Source: Dehalococcoidales bacterium
GTDB lineage: Bacteria; Chloroflexota; Dehalococcoidia; Dehalococcoidales; UBA3254
Length of the DNA stretch: 64,000 bases
Assembly: GCA_016926695.1 (NCBI GenBank)
Contig: JAFGOB010000001.1
Span: forward strand, 1-64,000
Direction: 5' to 3'
The position numbers were made by a program, and so were the translations under genes. The notes beneath the pieces were generated by a model, which saw nothing but the letters and a program-made list of their open reading frames with translations, did not search any database and had not been told where the DNA came from. Positions 50,346 through 58,806 of the stretch are shown here, piece after piece. The stretch's first letter is position 1. The number at the start of each line of letters is the position of its first letter.

Positions 50346-51872
50346 ATGAAATTACAATCGAGCCCGTTAGTTAAAACTCAATACGGCACCTTCCAGGGAG
50401 TAATTGAAAAAGGACTGTTCGTCTTTAAAGGCATTCCTTACTCTGTTTCTATGTCGGGTAAAAACCGCTGGCTGCCCCCTCCGCCAGCTAAGCCCTTTAA
50501 AGGTGTATGCCAGGCCCAGGAATTCAGCCCTGTCGCTATGCAAATGATTATGCCCTCCAATCCCAATGTTCCATTCGCCGAACAGGAACAGCAAAACGAA
50601 AACTGTTTGTTTTTAAATATATATTCTCCCGGATTGGACGATAAGAAAAGGGCGGTTATGGTATGGATTCATGGCGGAGGCTATCATATGGGTTCGGGGT
50701 CGTCCTCCCTGCATCCGGGCCACACCCTTCCCAACCGCGGTGATATCATATTTATAAGTATCAATTATCGCCTGGGTCCTTTGGGCTTTTTACACCTGAA
50801 TGATATTACCCGGGGTGTAATTCCATCTTGTGGAAATGAAGGGCTGTTAGACCAGATTGCCGCTCTCAAATGGATCAAGGAGAATATTGCGGTGTTTGGG
50901 GGAGACCCCAACAACATAACTGTCTTCGGTGAATCTGCCGGCGCTATGAGCATCGGCTGTTTGCTGGCAATGCCGGAGTCCAAAGGAATTTTCCAGAAAG
51001 CCATATTACAGAGCGGGGCTTCAACCGTAAGAACCTTGAATGAGGGAGTGGCCAACGCGGAAAAATATCTGAACGTGCTGGGGACATCAGAAATCTCCAA
51101 ACTACATAACCTGCCCGGTCAAAATTTTATAGATGCTTATGCTCAATTGGTCGGTAATGCCTTCTGGTCGATGAGTAAAGGGACTTTGCTGGAACCCATT
51201 ATCGACGGACGAGTTTTACCGGAACTACCCCTCGATGCCTTTAAACACGGTTCAGCCAAAGAAATCAAAGTCATGGCTGGTTCGACATTAGACGAGGTTT
51301 ACCTTTTCGCCCAGCCAGATGCCAGCATACCCACCATGAATGAAAAAGAACTCATTCGCCGGGTGGAAAAATTCTTGCCAGCGGATTTTGCTGCCGAATT
51401 GATCTCAACTTATCGCTCAGCTTCACCCGAAAGGAGATCAGGTGAAATAAAACCCTTTCAGATATTCCTGGCTATTTTTACTGACTTGCAGTTCAGAATG
51501 CCGGCTGTACGCCTGATGGAATCACAGGTCAATTTTAAGCAAAATGCTTATAACTATATCTTTGACTGGCAAAGCCCTCAGACTGGATTGAAAGCCTGCC
51601 ACTCATTGGAGCTTGGTTTCCTTTTCGGGAATCGTTTTGATGAGTTTCACGGCGTCGGGCCTGCCGCCGAAAAACTGGGCGAGCAAATGCAGGACGCCTG
51701 GATTGCTTTTGCAAAAACCGGGGACCCAAGCTGTGAGAGTCTGGGTAATTGGCCGGCCTACGGCCAACAGCGCTACACTATGCTTTTAGGAGCAAATAGC
51801 CATGTCGAAGCAGCTCCTTTCGAAACCGAACGGCGAGTCTGGCAGAGAGCACCTGACAATTGGCTGGGGTAA
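50346..51872 (+). CDS. Type-B carboxylesterase (third of three)
   Basis: Product of 508 aa. Motifs: FKGIPYSV (the usual AxPP is lost, reading SMSGKNRW), ENCLFLNIYSP, HGGGYHMGSG, FGESAGAMS (nucleophile), GSTLDEVYLF (acid) and CHSLELGFLFG (His). The triad is complete and there is no signal peptide. It ends 7 bp from the end of the convergent enolase-family gene, so no terminator fits between them. It follows the molybdoenzyme and OYE genes on the same strand, 26 bp after the latter, and is probably co-transcribed with them. Confidence 0.9.
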   Translation: MKLQSSPLVKTQYGTFQGVIEKGLFVFKGIPYSVSMSGKNRWLPPPPAKPFKGVCQAQEFSPVAMQMIMPSNPNVPFAEQEQQNENCLFLNIYSPGLDDKKRAVMVWIHGGGYHMGSGSSSLHPGHTLPNRGDIIFISINYRLGPLGFLHLNDITRGVIPSCGNEGLLDQIAALKWIKENIAVFGGDPNNITVFGESAGAMSIGCLLAMPESKGIFQKAILQSGASTVRTLNEGVANAEKYLNVLGTSEISKLHNLPGQNFIDAYAQLVGNAFWSMSKGTLLEPIIDGRVLPELPLDAFKHGSAKEIKVMAGSTLDEVYLFAQPDASIPTMNEKELIRRVEKFLPADFAAELISTYRSASPERRSGEIKPFQIFLAIFTDLQFRMPAVRLMESQVNFKQNAYNYIFDWQSPQTGLKACHSLELGFLFGNRFDEFHGVGPAAEKLGEQMQDAWIAFAKTGDPSCESLGNWPAYGQQRYTMLLGANSHVEAAPFETERRVWQRAPDNWLG

Positions 51873-51879
51873 CATCACT

Positions 51880-53091
51880 TTACCCTTTAGTAAAGTCCTG
51901 TTTTGATTGTCCCGCCCGTTTCTGCCAATTCTCATCGCGAAACATATTAAGCCCGAGGTCCAGTATTACTCCATCTTTCGTTTTTTCCGGGGGATGTTTT
52001 TCCAGGAAATCTATATCCAGTTCCACTCCCCAACCAGGTGCATCGGGTACCGAAAAGCAACCATTGCTAATATCAGGATAAGGTGAACCTACTTTTTTAA
52101 CTTCCACGTCAACAAAGTCATTAAAATGCTCCAGGATCTTTCCATTTCTTAGCCCCGCCATTAGATGAATACCAACCATAGTTGAAATAATTCCACCAAC
52201 ATTGTGAGGTGCGACCATCATCGAGTACGTCTCAGCATTTGCAGAAAGTTTCTTTGCTTCAAGCATGCCGAAATTAGTCGGATCAACCTGGATAATATCA
52301 ACACAGCGTCGTTCAAACAATTCTCTGTATTCAGACCGTGTGTACAGGCGCTCACCCGCTGCTATCGGAATGGTTGTATGAGCCTTGACTTCAGCCAGAG
52401 CGCCGAGATCATCCGGACGGCAAGGTTCCTCGATCCATCCCGGCTTCAGCTTTTCTATATCTTTAACAATCTCTATAGCCTGATGCGGGGCAAAACGCCC
52501 GTGCATTTCAATAAACATCTGAACACCTTGCGGCAGTACACTATGAACGGCTTCGATGATTTCGATCGATCTTGAATACTCTTTCCTGCTCAGTTCCAGG
52601 TTGCCAGCTCCAAATGGATCAAATTTAAGACCTGTATATCCCTTTCGGACGACTGCTTTGGCAGCCTCAGCAAATTCACTCGGATTTCTGTTCACTTTAT
52701 ACCAGCCGTTGGCATATGCCGGGATTTTTTCAATCGGTTTGTCTCCAGCCAGGACCTTCCCTCCGAGAAGCTTATAAACAGGCAAACCCGCCCGTTTACC
52801 AATACAATCCCAGCATGCGATTTCAAGTAAAGAAAACGCGGTCATAACTACACTGCCTGCTTTATCAAAATCCAACAAAGTGTATTTTTGATATAGACTC
52901 TCAATATCAAAAATATCATGGCCCAGAAAGTGATTCCTGGTCTCTCTCAATAACTCCAGAACTGCGTTTGTTCTCCCCAGAACTCGAGCTTCACCAATTC
53001 CGGCAATACCTTCATCGGTTTCCAGTATCAGATAAGTCAGATTTCTCCAGGGCGTACTTACGACGTATGTTCGATACCCTGTTATCTTCAT
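51880..53091 (-). CDS. Enolase-superfamily sugar-acid dehydratase (mandelate racemase/muconate lactonizing type)
   Basis: Product of 403 aa. N-terminal capping domain with DEGIAGIGEA, then the barrel: GLKFDPFG (Lys), IEMHGRF (metal-ligand strand with Glu where Asp is usual), WIEEPC (Glu ligand), AAGERLYTRSEYRE (Glu ligand), IIQVDPTNFGM and the His base in APHNVGG. This set resembles galactonate/gluconate-type dehydratases. The product would be a 2-keto-3-deoxy acid, which fits the FAH-family gene upstream in the same operon. A strong ribosome site (AGGAGG) precedes the ATG. Confidence 0.87.
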   Translation of the reverse strand: MKITGYRTYVVSTPWRNLTYLILETDEGIAGIGEARVLGRTNAVLELLRETRNHFLGHDIFDIESLYQKYTLLDFDKAGSVVMTAFSLLEIACWDCIGKRAGLPVYKLLGGKVLAGDKPIEKIPAYANGWYKVNRNPSEFAEAAKAVVRKGYTGLKFDPFGAGNLELSRKEYSRSIEIIEAVHSVLPQGVQMFIEMHGRFAPHQAIEIVKDIEKLKPGWIEEPCRPDDLGALAEVKAHTTIPIAAGERLYTRSEYRELFERRCVDIIQVDPTNFGMLEAKKLSANAETYSMMVAPHNVGGIISTMVGIHLMAGLRNGKILEHFNDFVDVEVKKVGSPYPDISNGCFSVPDAPGWGVELDIDFLEKHPPEKTKDGVILDLGLNMFRDENWQKRAGQSKQDFTKG

Positions 53092-53172
53092 ATCAAATTA
53101 TCCTCCTGCGGAACCTGTGAAAATAATCTACCGGAAAATATTTCAAATAACGATTTTCCCGGCTGAGATAAA

Positions 53173-54231
53173 TTACCCTTTCCGAACGGTGACGGGAGTT
53201 GAATCAAAAGGAATCCGTTTTATGTAATTCACAAGGTCACTGCCCATACCTTCAAAATGAATTTGGATTTTATCGTCTTGTTGAAAGGGACTCCAACTTC
53301 CCGAGGATAATCGCATAGTACCAAAATAGTAAATATGAACCTCACCAGGTATTCGGAATTGAGGGTATTTGAAATGATGATCTTCAAGATTAGCAAGGGA
53401 ATTGTTCATATTCGCTTCACCGGTAAATAGTTCACCTGAATCATAAATTAGAGAATTTCCTCTATATATTCGACAATATCCTCTGACATCTTGAAAATTC
53501 AGGTCTGTAACCAATTCCGGTCCGACTGAACACGTACGCAGCTTGGATGGCGCCAGCCATAGATAATTCACTTTTTCAGTAATATGATCCGACCATTCAT
53601 TGCCGATGGCAAAGCCCAAACGACAGGGTACGCCAAATTTGTCAATTATGTAGCATCCTGCGATTTCAGGCTCTTCACCGCAATCCCGAGAGAATGAAGG
53701 TATTTCCAGAAAATCATTATGACCTTTCAATATTGCCCCGGTACCTTTGTAAAACCATTCAGGCTGAATACCTCTTTTACCGAATTCAGGTTTCCCCCCC
53801 TTTAAACCCATTTCAAACATTTTCTGAGAATCTGTGATCACTCCAGTTCCATGATTTGCCTGGCTGGTTTTGGAATGATCAGGGGCATTGTGCATTTTAT
53901 TTCGTTGAGAGGCACTTCCTGTATGAGTTAATCCCGTGCCAGAGATCAGACAATGGGCAGGATCGGGATGGTCTAAAGGTGGCAGCACCCATATTTTTCC
54001 TCCCGGTTTCTGCTTCGACAGTTCAAAATAACTAAGAGTAACTCGATTTTTCGGAAATTCAGAGTTATTTATGTAAGATTCAAGATCCGTGCCAGCTTGT
54101 TGGGCTTCTTCGAATATACGGTAAGTACTCTTCCAATCAGGATTAATACTGGTTAGATCAATAACAGCATCCTTTTCAACTAAACCTACATGCCTTTCTA
54201 TTTCCGAAACTATAAACTGAATCAATCTCAT
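53173..54231 (-). CDS. Fumarylacetoacetase-family (AraD1-like) protein
   Basis: Product of 352 aa. The FAH fold is shown by FKGTGAILKGHNDFLEIPSFSRDCGEEPEIAGCYIID (metal ligands EPE then Asp), GFAIGNEWSDH and LRTCSVGPEL. The long N-terminal region (YRIFEEAQQAGTDLESYI, LPPLDHPDPAHCLISGTGLTHTGSA) is the arrangement of the AraD1 subgroup, linked in other bacteria to 2-keto-3-deoxy-sugar-acid dehydration or cleavage. It lies 81 bp upstream of the enolase-type gene and probably acts on that enzyme's product. Weak ribosome site (GGGAAC). Confidence 0.82.
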   Translation of the reverse strand: MRLIQFIVSEIERHVGLVEKDAVIDLTSINPDWKSTYRIFEEAQQAGTDLESYINNSEFPKNRVTLSYFELSKQKPGGKIWVLPPLDHPDPAHCLISGTGLTHTGSASQRNKMHNAPDHSKTSQANHGTGVITDSQKMFEMGLKGGKPEFGKRGIQPEWFYKGTGAILKGHNDFLEIPSFSRDCGEEPEIAGCYIIDKFGVPCRLGFAIGNEWSDHITEKVNYLWLAPSKLRTCSVGPELVTDLNFQDVRGYCRIYRGNSLIYDSGELFTGEANMNNSLANLEDHHFKYPQFRIPGEVHIYYFGTMRLSSGSWSPFQQDDKIQIHFEGMGSDLVNYIKRIPFDSTPVTVRKG

Positions 54232-54432
54232 ATCTGTTCCCGATTACGCATTACTTACTAAAAACATACTGATTTCACTATTCTGTATATATTTTACCAA
54301 TAATTCCGGGTACGTAGTTGTGCCTGCAAGAAGTATTGAGCACTGATCCCAGCCTTGCGGTAACTTCGGGCTTTTATATGATGAGGCCGGGAAATTTAAA
54401 CAATCTCTATGAATTAATTTGAGCTAATTTGT

Positions 54433-55518
54433 TTAAGTCGAGGCTTTTATGAACTCAGCTACCAGAGAAAGTGTCGAATCCTTGATATTACCAGGTGTCT
54501 CAATGCCCAGGAAATGCATATTGAACTCCATTATGTCCAAACCCACTATTTTATATTTCCCGCGGCGGCAGTCGCTGGCTATGATGTTGGCTACATCCAA
54601 CAGGTTTTGTTTACTTATTCCCGGTTTATCCATGTAACGTGCAGCATAAACGCTATTGTACGACCCAACATCCAGGTCCAGACTGATATACACATAAGGA
54701 TTGTCGATTTTTTCGCTCAAAAATCGGGTAACTGAATCAATATACTGTCCACCAAAAAGCTTTAGCGGGAAAAAACTACAGCCGCGTTCCTCAAAGCTTA
54801 AATAATATTTCTTGTAACTATCTCTTTCAAAGCCAGTATCTAAATCCGGGTAATCGCCCACTCCGATAAAGAGCAGGTTTTCTGGAAGGATGCTACCTTC
54901 ATCTATAAGGTATGACCAGAAGTTGCCGCAGCAGAACTGGTCACTGAACCCGATAGGGATAATCGGAGCAGCGTGGGGTCCACCGGAGGTAAACTCCGGA
55001 CTATGCAGTTGTGCTGCAGCAAGTCTAATTGATAGCGGAATAGCATCGAAGTGTTGGTCAAGCACAACCACGGTAAGCATCTTTGGTCCATATTTATCAG
55101 CCAGTGCGGAGACAACACCGGCGGTAGCAGAGTGGTCGATACCGATCATGATGGGTATTTCGGGAAAGATATTGTCGGCAACGAAGGATTGCAACTGCTT
55201 GACGATACTAAGGAGGCTGCCGCTATCAAAAAAATCCGCCATAGTTTTGACATTTACCAGCGGCAGATCGGATTTGTTCGGCTTTGGCCAGAGCCAGGAA
55301 GGAACGGGAAACCTTCCGTAAGGTAAAATGCCTTGCTCCTTTAAAATATCTGACATACTCCCGGTCACGGCAGCGTAAGGATCCGGACACGCGGAAAGCC
55401 AGTCCAATTTTGTAGTATCGGCAGCCATCCAGGCATGCTTCAGCCGCAGGTTCAAGGGATCGTCAACCGGATCCAGTGCGACACCAAAAAGTTTTTTCCG
55501 GTACTTTGATATAGACAA
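54433..55518 (-). CDS. Arginase/agmatinase-fold protein, atypical
   Basis: Product of 361 aa with a TTG start four bases after the preceding stop. Ureohydrolase metal motifs are recognisable: GIDHSAT (canonical GGDHS), VVLDQHFDAI (canonical DAHxD with Gln) and ISLDLDVG (canonical SxDxDxxDP, here without the DP). The N-terminal ~100 residues and several loops are unlike known arginases. Metal ligands are therefore kept but substrate-loop residues changed, so it may hydrolyse a guanidine- or amide-like group on a non-amino-acid substrate. It lies between the FAH-family gene and a GlcF-like gene. The 201 bp downstream hold nothing clear. Confidence 0.72.
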   Translation of the reverse strand: MSISKYRKKLFGVALDPVDDPLNLRLKHAWMAADTTKLDWLSACPDPYAAVTGSMSDILKEQGILPYGRFPVPSWLWPKPNKSDLPLVNVKTMADFFDSGSLLSIVKQLQSFVADNIFPEIPIMIGIDHSATAGVVSALADKYGPKMLTVVVLDQHFDAIPLSIRLAAAQLHSPEFTSGGPHAAPIIPIGFSDQFCCGNFWSYLIDEGSILPENLLFIGVGDYPDLDTGFERDSYKKYYLSFEERGCSFFPLKLFGGQYIDSVTRFLSEKIDNPYVYISLDLDVGSYNSVYAARYMDKPGISKQNLLDVANIIASDCRRGKYKIVGLDIMEFNMHFLGIETPGNIKDSTLSLVAEFIKAST

Positions 55519-55522
55519 TTAG

Positions 55523-56656
55523 TTAAGTCCGTTCATCAACGAGTTCAATCAAGTCTTTAACCTGCTGACTCTCTTTACCAAGGACTTTCTGAAATATTTC
55601 TTTACAATACGGGCAGGCTGTAATCAGTAATTCCGCTCCTGTGTCCTTAAATTCCTTGATTCTCTTCCTGGCATTTTCTTCAGGAAAATCGGGGAAGTAA
55701 TTACCCGCACTTCTGGCGCCACAGCAAAAGGAGTTCTCCCTGTTTCTTTTCATTTCCACCAGTTCCACCCCATCCATGGAGGATAACACTTTTCTGGGGG
55801 CATTGTAGATGCCCAGACCCCTTCCCAGATAGCATGGATCGTGATAACTGACTTTAACTTTATCAGTCTTCCGGCTTTTCAGCTTGCCATTCTGGAAAGC
55901 ATCGGCTAAAAGCTGGCTGATATGACGGTTACTGATGTCAGTGTAACCGGGGACAAGCTCAGTATACCTGTGTGTGATGAACTCCTGACAATGCGGACTA
56001 ATGAAGACGAACTTTTTGTCCTTGAACGCCTTCATTTTATCCCAATTGGCCTTTACCAATGGTTCCAGCTCATGCCAGAATCCATAGTCATAAAGCGTTG
56101 CGCCGCAGCACCCTTCTTCTGCGAAGACAGCAACCGGGTCACCGATCTTTGCCAGCAACCTCGCGGCGGACTCATATAGCTTGTTTTGTACATCCGTATG
56201 GGAGCACTCGGCAAAAATAACAGTACCGGCTTTATCATTGTGTATCTTTTCAGGAATCCTGAATTTGCTCTTATACCCGAAATCTCCTTTTTGTCTGATT
56301 TCATCGTATATCTCTCTGGCTTTTCCAGCGGGAACCAACCCTCTTTCGACTATTTCATGCCTGAGCAACCGTATAAAGTCCAGCCCATCAGCACGTGCAC
56401 AAAGATCGGTACAAGCCCCGCAGCTAGAGCAGGTAAAAGCCAGCCTGGCAACTGAATCGTTATAGTCAAGCTCTCCATCTGCCAGAGATTTGATGACGTA
56501 CATCAAGCCACCGCAGCTAAAAGCAAAACAGCGGTCATGGGAATAAATAGGGCATAAGACATAATCATGCGGCCACCCTGACGTAGTACAGTTGCCACAT
56601 TTCAGGCAGGAGGATGCAGTTCCTCGTACATTTTTTAGCTCAGTTGATAATTTCAT
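55523..56656 (-). CDS. CCG-domain Fe-S oxidoreductase (GlcF/LutA/HdrD-like)
   Basis: Product of 377 aa. Two N-terminal [4Fe-4S] motifs (CLKCGNC...CP near residue 17 and CSSCGACTDLCA near 75) are followed by two cysteine-rich CCG domains. The first has EEGCCGATLYDYG and the second HDPCYLGRG plus FCCGARSAG, as in GlcF and heterodisulfide-reductase-D proteins. It overlaps the FAD-oxidase gene by 4 bp (ATGA), so the two form a flavin-to-Fe-S relay that oxidises a substrate and hands electrons to the membrane pool or another carrier. No membrane helix is seen. Confidence 0.87.
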   Translation of the reverse strand: MKLSTELKNVRGTASSCLKCGNCTTSGWPHDYVLCPIYSHDRCFAFSCGGLMYVIKSLADGELDYNDSVARLAFTCSSCGACTDLCARADGLDFIRLLRHEIVERGLVPAGKAREIYDEIRQKGDFGYKSKFRIPEKIHNDKAGTVIFAECSHTDVQNKLYESAARLLAKIGDPVAVFAEEGCCGATLYDYGFWHELEPLVKANWDKMKAFKDKKFVFISPHCQEFITHRYTELVPGYTDISNRHISQLLADAFQNGKLKSRKTDKVKVSYHDPCYLGRGLGIYNAPRKVLSSMDGVELVEMKRNRENSFCCGARSAGNYFPDFPEENARKRIKEFKDTGAELLITACPYCKEIFQKVLGKESQQVKDLIELVDERT

Positions 56657-58146
56657 TGTTGTTCGCTCCCCGGAAATATTCCTATGTCTCTATTAAGAAT
56701 GTTGTTGGGATCCAGCGCATTTTTAATTCTCCCCAGTACATCGGCATAGGTTCCGGTCATGTCCAGATAATTGCCCAGGTAAGCCTTATGCCTCAGCGGG
56801 ATAGCCCCGTACCTTTCCATCGCTACATCCGTCATTTCCTGAAAAGTGGAGAGAACCTTTTTCACCAGTTCCTGGTCGGTGCGTGGTACCATCAGCACAA
56901 TACGAAACATTATCGAGCGCCCGAAGTCAAAGGGGTGAACATAGTAGTTGATCGGCCGCCCTGTAGCCTCCCAGGCTTTATTCACCACCCATTTCTCCAG
57001 GTTTTTCACGGCCTCGGCTTCGGCCATGACCACCCACATAGCCATCCAATTACCGCTCTGACCGCCGGCCTGCATCACAGGGCGGGCGCCACGGGTCCTG
57101 CGGTTGGGGTGATATTCCTCAAAGATCTGACCCCATTGGCCTGCTGTGTTGGGATTATTTTCGATATCTTTTGGGGAAAGGATTCTACCTCCGTATTTCC
57201 TGGCAACCTTTTCGATCACTTTCTCATGGGAAATCATGGTTTCTTCGTAGCCCGAAAGCATAGTGGTGACTGTGCTGTAAGGAATACCCGCGGGCGCCTG
57301 CCTGGGATCAGCCATTGCCAGGGACGGGTTATTTCTGGTCCAGCCGCCCATATGGAAATTCCAGATAATGGTGTGCTCGGGGATATTATTGTTAATAATG
57401 TCTTTAGCAAAATCCACAGCAGCCGGAAAATTATCGAAGGCTGCCACGTTAACGCGATTAGCTTCATTTATCGGGTAGATTGTAACGGAAGCCCTGGTGA
57501 CTATTCCCATGGTAGCATAGGCATAACAAAATATACCCGACAGGTCAGGATACGGGCCATACCTTAACCCGTTGCCGCCGTTTGGAAAGTGCGATGATCC
57601 GGTATTGAAAACGGTCCCGTCAGCAAGGACAACTTCAAGGTCCACGATGGGGTCAAGACGTTTGGTTACAAGACTTTGTGAGGGTCTCATCAAATAGGTA
57701 CCTATGGGAGAACCGCCACCCGGCCCGGTAGGCATCGGACATCGAAATCCCTTCTCCGCCAGTGCGACGGCAAATTGATCGAAGGTAACACCCGGTTCGA
57801 TAACGGCATATCCTGAGTCGATATTTATTTCTACGATTTTATCCATACGTCTGAGGTCCAAAACCATCCCTTCCACGGAAGGTACGCCATATCCGGCAAT
57901 ATTGACACCACGGCCAAAAGCTGTCACGGGAATTTTATATTTGTTAGCAATCTTCAGAACCTCTACTACATCATCTCTGGTCTCCGGAAGAACCACCCAG
58001 TTAGGTTTGCGAAAAGGCACATAACTGGAGTCTGAAGCATAGGCTACCAGGATCACATCATCATCCTTTACCTTGTTTGCTCCTATGGCATTTTTAAGCT
58101 CATCAGAAATGATGTCCACCTGCTTTTTTTCCATTTTTAGCAACAT
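56653..58146 (-). CDS. FAD-linked oxidase of the vanillyl-alcohol-oxidase/GlcD family
   Basis: Product of 497 aa. I prefer the ATG at 58144-58146, behind ACGGAG, over the TTG nine codons upstream. The PCMH-type FAD domain shows PVTAFGRGVNIAGYG, GMVLDLRRMDKIVEI, MPTGPGGGSPIGTYL and LEVVLADGTVFNTG. The C-terminal substrate domain (RRTRGARPVMQAGGQSG, DPNNILNRDIGIFPG) resembles 4-cresol dehydrogenase and vanillyl-alcohol oxidase, which oxidise p-substituted phenols, more than lactate or glycolate enzymes. Its pairing with a CCG Fe-S protein indicates a dehydrogenase, not an oxygen-using oxidase. First gene of the leftward cluster, behind a perfect promoter and an operator. Confidence 0.85.
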   Translation of the reverse strand: MLLKMEKKQVDIISDELKNAIGANKVKDDDVILVAYASDSSYVPFRKPNWVVLPETRDDVVEVLKIANKYKIPVTAFGRGVNIAGYGVPSVEGMVLDLRRMDKIVEINIDSGYAVIEPGVTFDQFAVALAEKGFRCPMPTGPGGGSPIGTYLMRPSQSLVTKRLDPIVDLEVVLADGTVFNTGSSHFPNGGNGLRYGPYPDLSGIFCYAYATMGIVTRASVTIYPINEANRVNVAAFDNFPAAVDFAKDIINNNIPEHTIIWNFHMGGWTRNNPSLAMADPRQAPAGIPYSTVTTMLSGYEETMISHEKVIEKVARKYGGRILSPKDIENNPNTAGQWGQIFEEYHPNRRTRGARPVMQAGGQSGNWMAMWVVMAEAEAVKNLEKWVVNKAWEATGRPINYYVHPFDFGRSIMFRIVLMVPRTDQELVKKVLSTFQEMTDVAMERYGAIPLRHKAYLGNYLDMTGTYADVLGRIKNALDPNNILNRDIGIFPGSEQQ

Positions 58147-58287
58147 AGCATAATCTCCGTCTTTTATTGCCAAAGTTCATGAAACATTTTCTGGATAGTA
58201 ACCCTCACCCTGAAGTTGTATCAGCTAATATTTGGAAATCGAATCCTTTCAGTGTCATCGCCGGGCAGTGTCCAGCACAATCCAATA

Positions 58288-58307
58288 CATATATGACGTC
58301 TTATATG
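58288..58307. promoter_or_regulatory. Operator: CATATATG / CTTATATG half-sites, 12-bp period
   Basis: CATATATG (58288-58295), ACGT spacer, CTTATATG (58300-58307); one mismatch against the pattern at 13.9 and 18.3 kb. It can also be drawn as a dyad of 7-bp arms ACATATA and TATATGT with an 8-bp gap. It covers the expected transcription start of the FAD-oxidase operon. Confidence 0.65.
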
Positions 58308-58318
58308 TCGTAATCGAA

Positions 58319-58347
58319 ATTATAGAAAATACACATGTTTTTGTCAA
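58319..58347 (-). promoter_or_regulatory. Perfect sigma70 consensus promoter of the FAD-oxidase operon
   Basis: Minus-strand TTGACA (58342-58347), 17-bp spacer and TATAAT (58319-58324): both hexamers and the spacing are consensus. Such a strong promoter usually needs tight repression, which the operator immediately downstream could provide. Confidence 0.85.
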
Positions 58348-58562
58348 GGCTAAGGTTAATTTTTACCGTTTTCAATGTAGTGAATAACCCCGCAGCAAGT
58401 TATAGAGCATCCGCCGGCGAGATGGAACGGCACGCTTTACAAATTTTACTTCAACAATATATTATTTAGATTTAAGATTATGTAATCAAATTGCCTGAAA
58501 CTGAAGCTTGCCTGTTGCAGCCAAACCTGTATATAACGTCATAAATAACTGTGGATAGAACA

Positions 58563-58637
58563 CGGCCTGATCGAGTCTCCGACGAGCAGACTCCGGCCAC
58601 CTGTGCGCCTTGCGGAGTCGGCAGACCGACCAGGCCG
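58563..58637 (+). ncRNA. Candidate structured leader upstream of hyuA
   Basis: A GC-rich block inside an AT-rich 660-bp gene-free stretch (58147-58806). An outer stem CGGCCTG/CAGGCCG (58563-58569 with 58631-58637) encloses an inner stem GACTCCG/CGGAGTC (58589-58595 with 58613-58619). It lies about 170 bp before the hyuA start. It could be a cis-regulatory leader, a terminator relic or a small RNA. No known riboswitch class is recognised. Confidence 0.35.
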
Positions 58638-58806
58638 GGGCAATTTGTCAATACGCATAAATAAAAGGCGTTGCATGTAGATAGTCCGGGAGGCTATATT
58701 TATGTCAAACCGGAGGCCCCTGGTTCCCGTTTTTCATCTTCCGGGGAGACCAGGCTATATCATCTTGAACAATAATTGCCATCTTTTAATTGATAAGGAG
58801 CAGGCC

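Noticed and set aside
56614..57567. 317-codon plus-strand frame opposite the FAD-linked oxidase
   Set aside because: Antisense to a gene with clear FAD motifs; no domain is recognisable in the plus-strand product.
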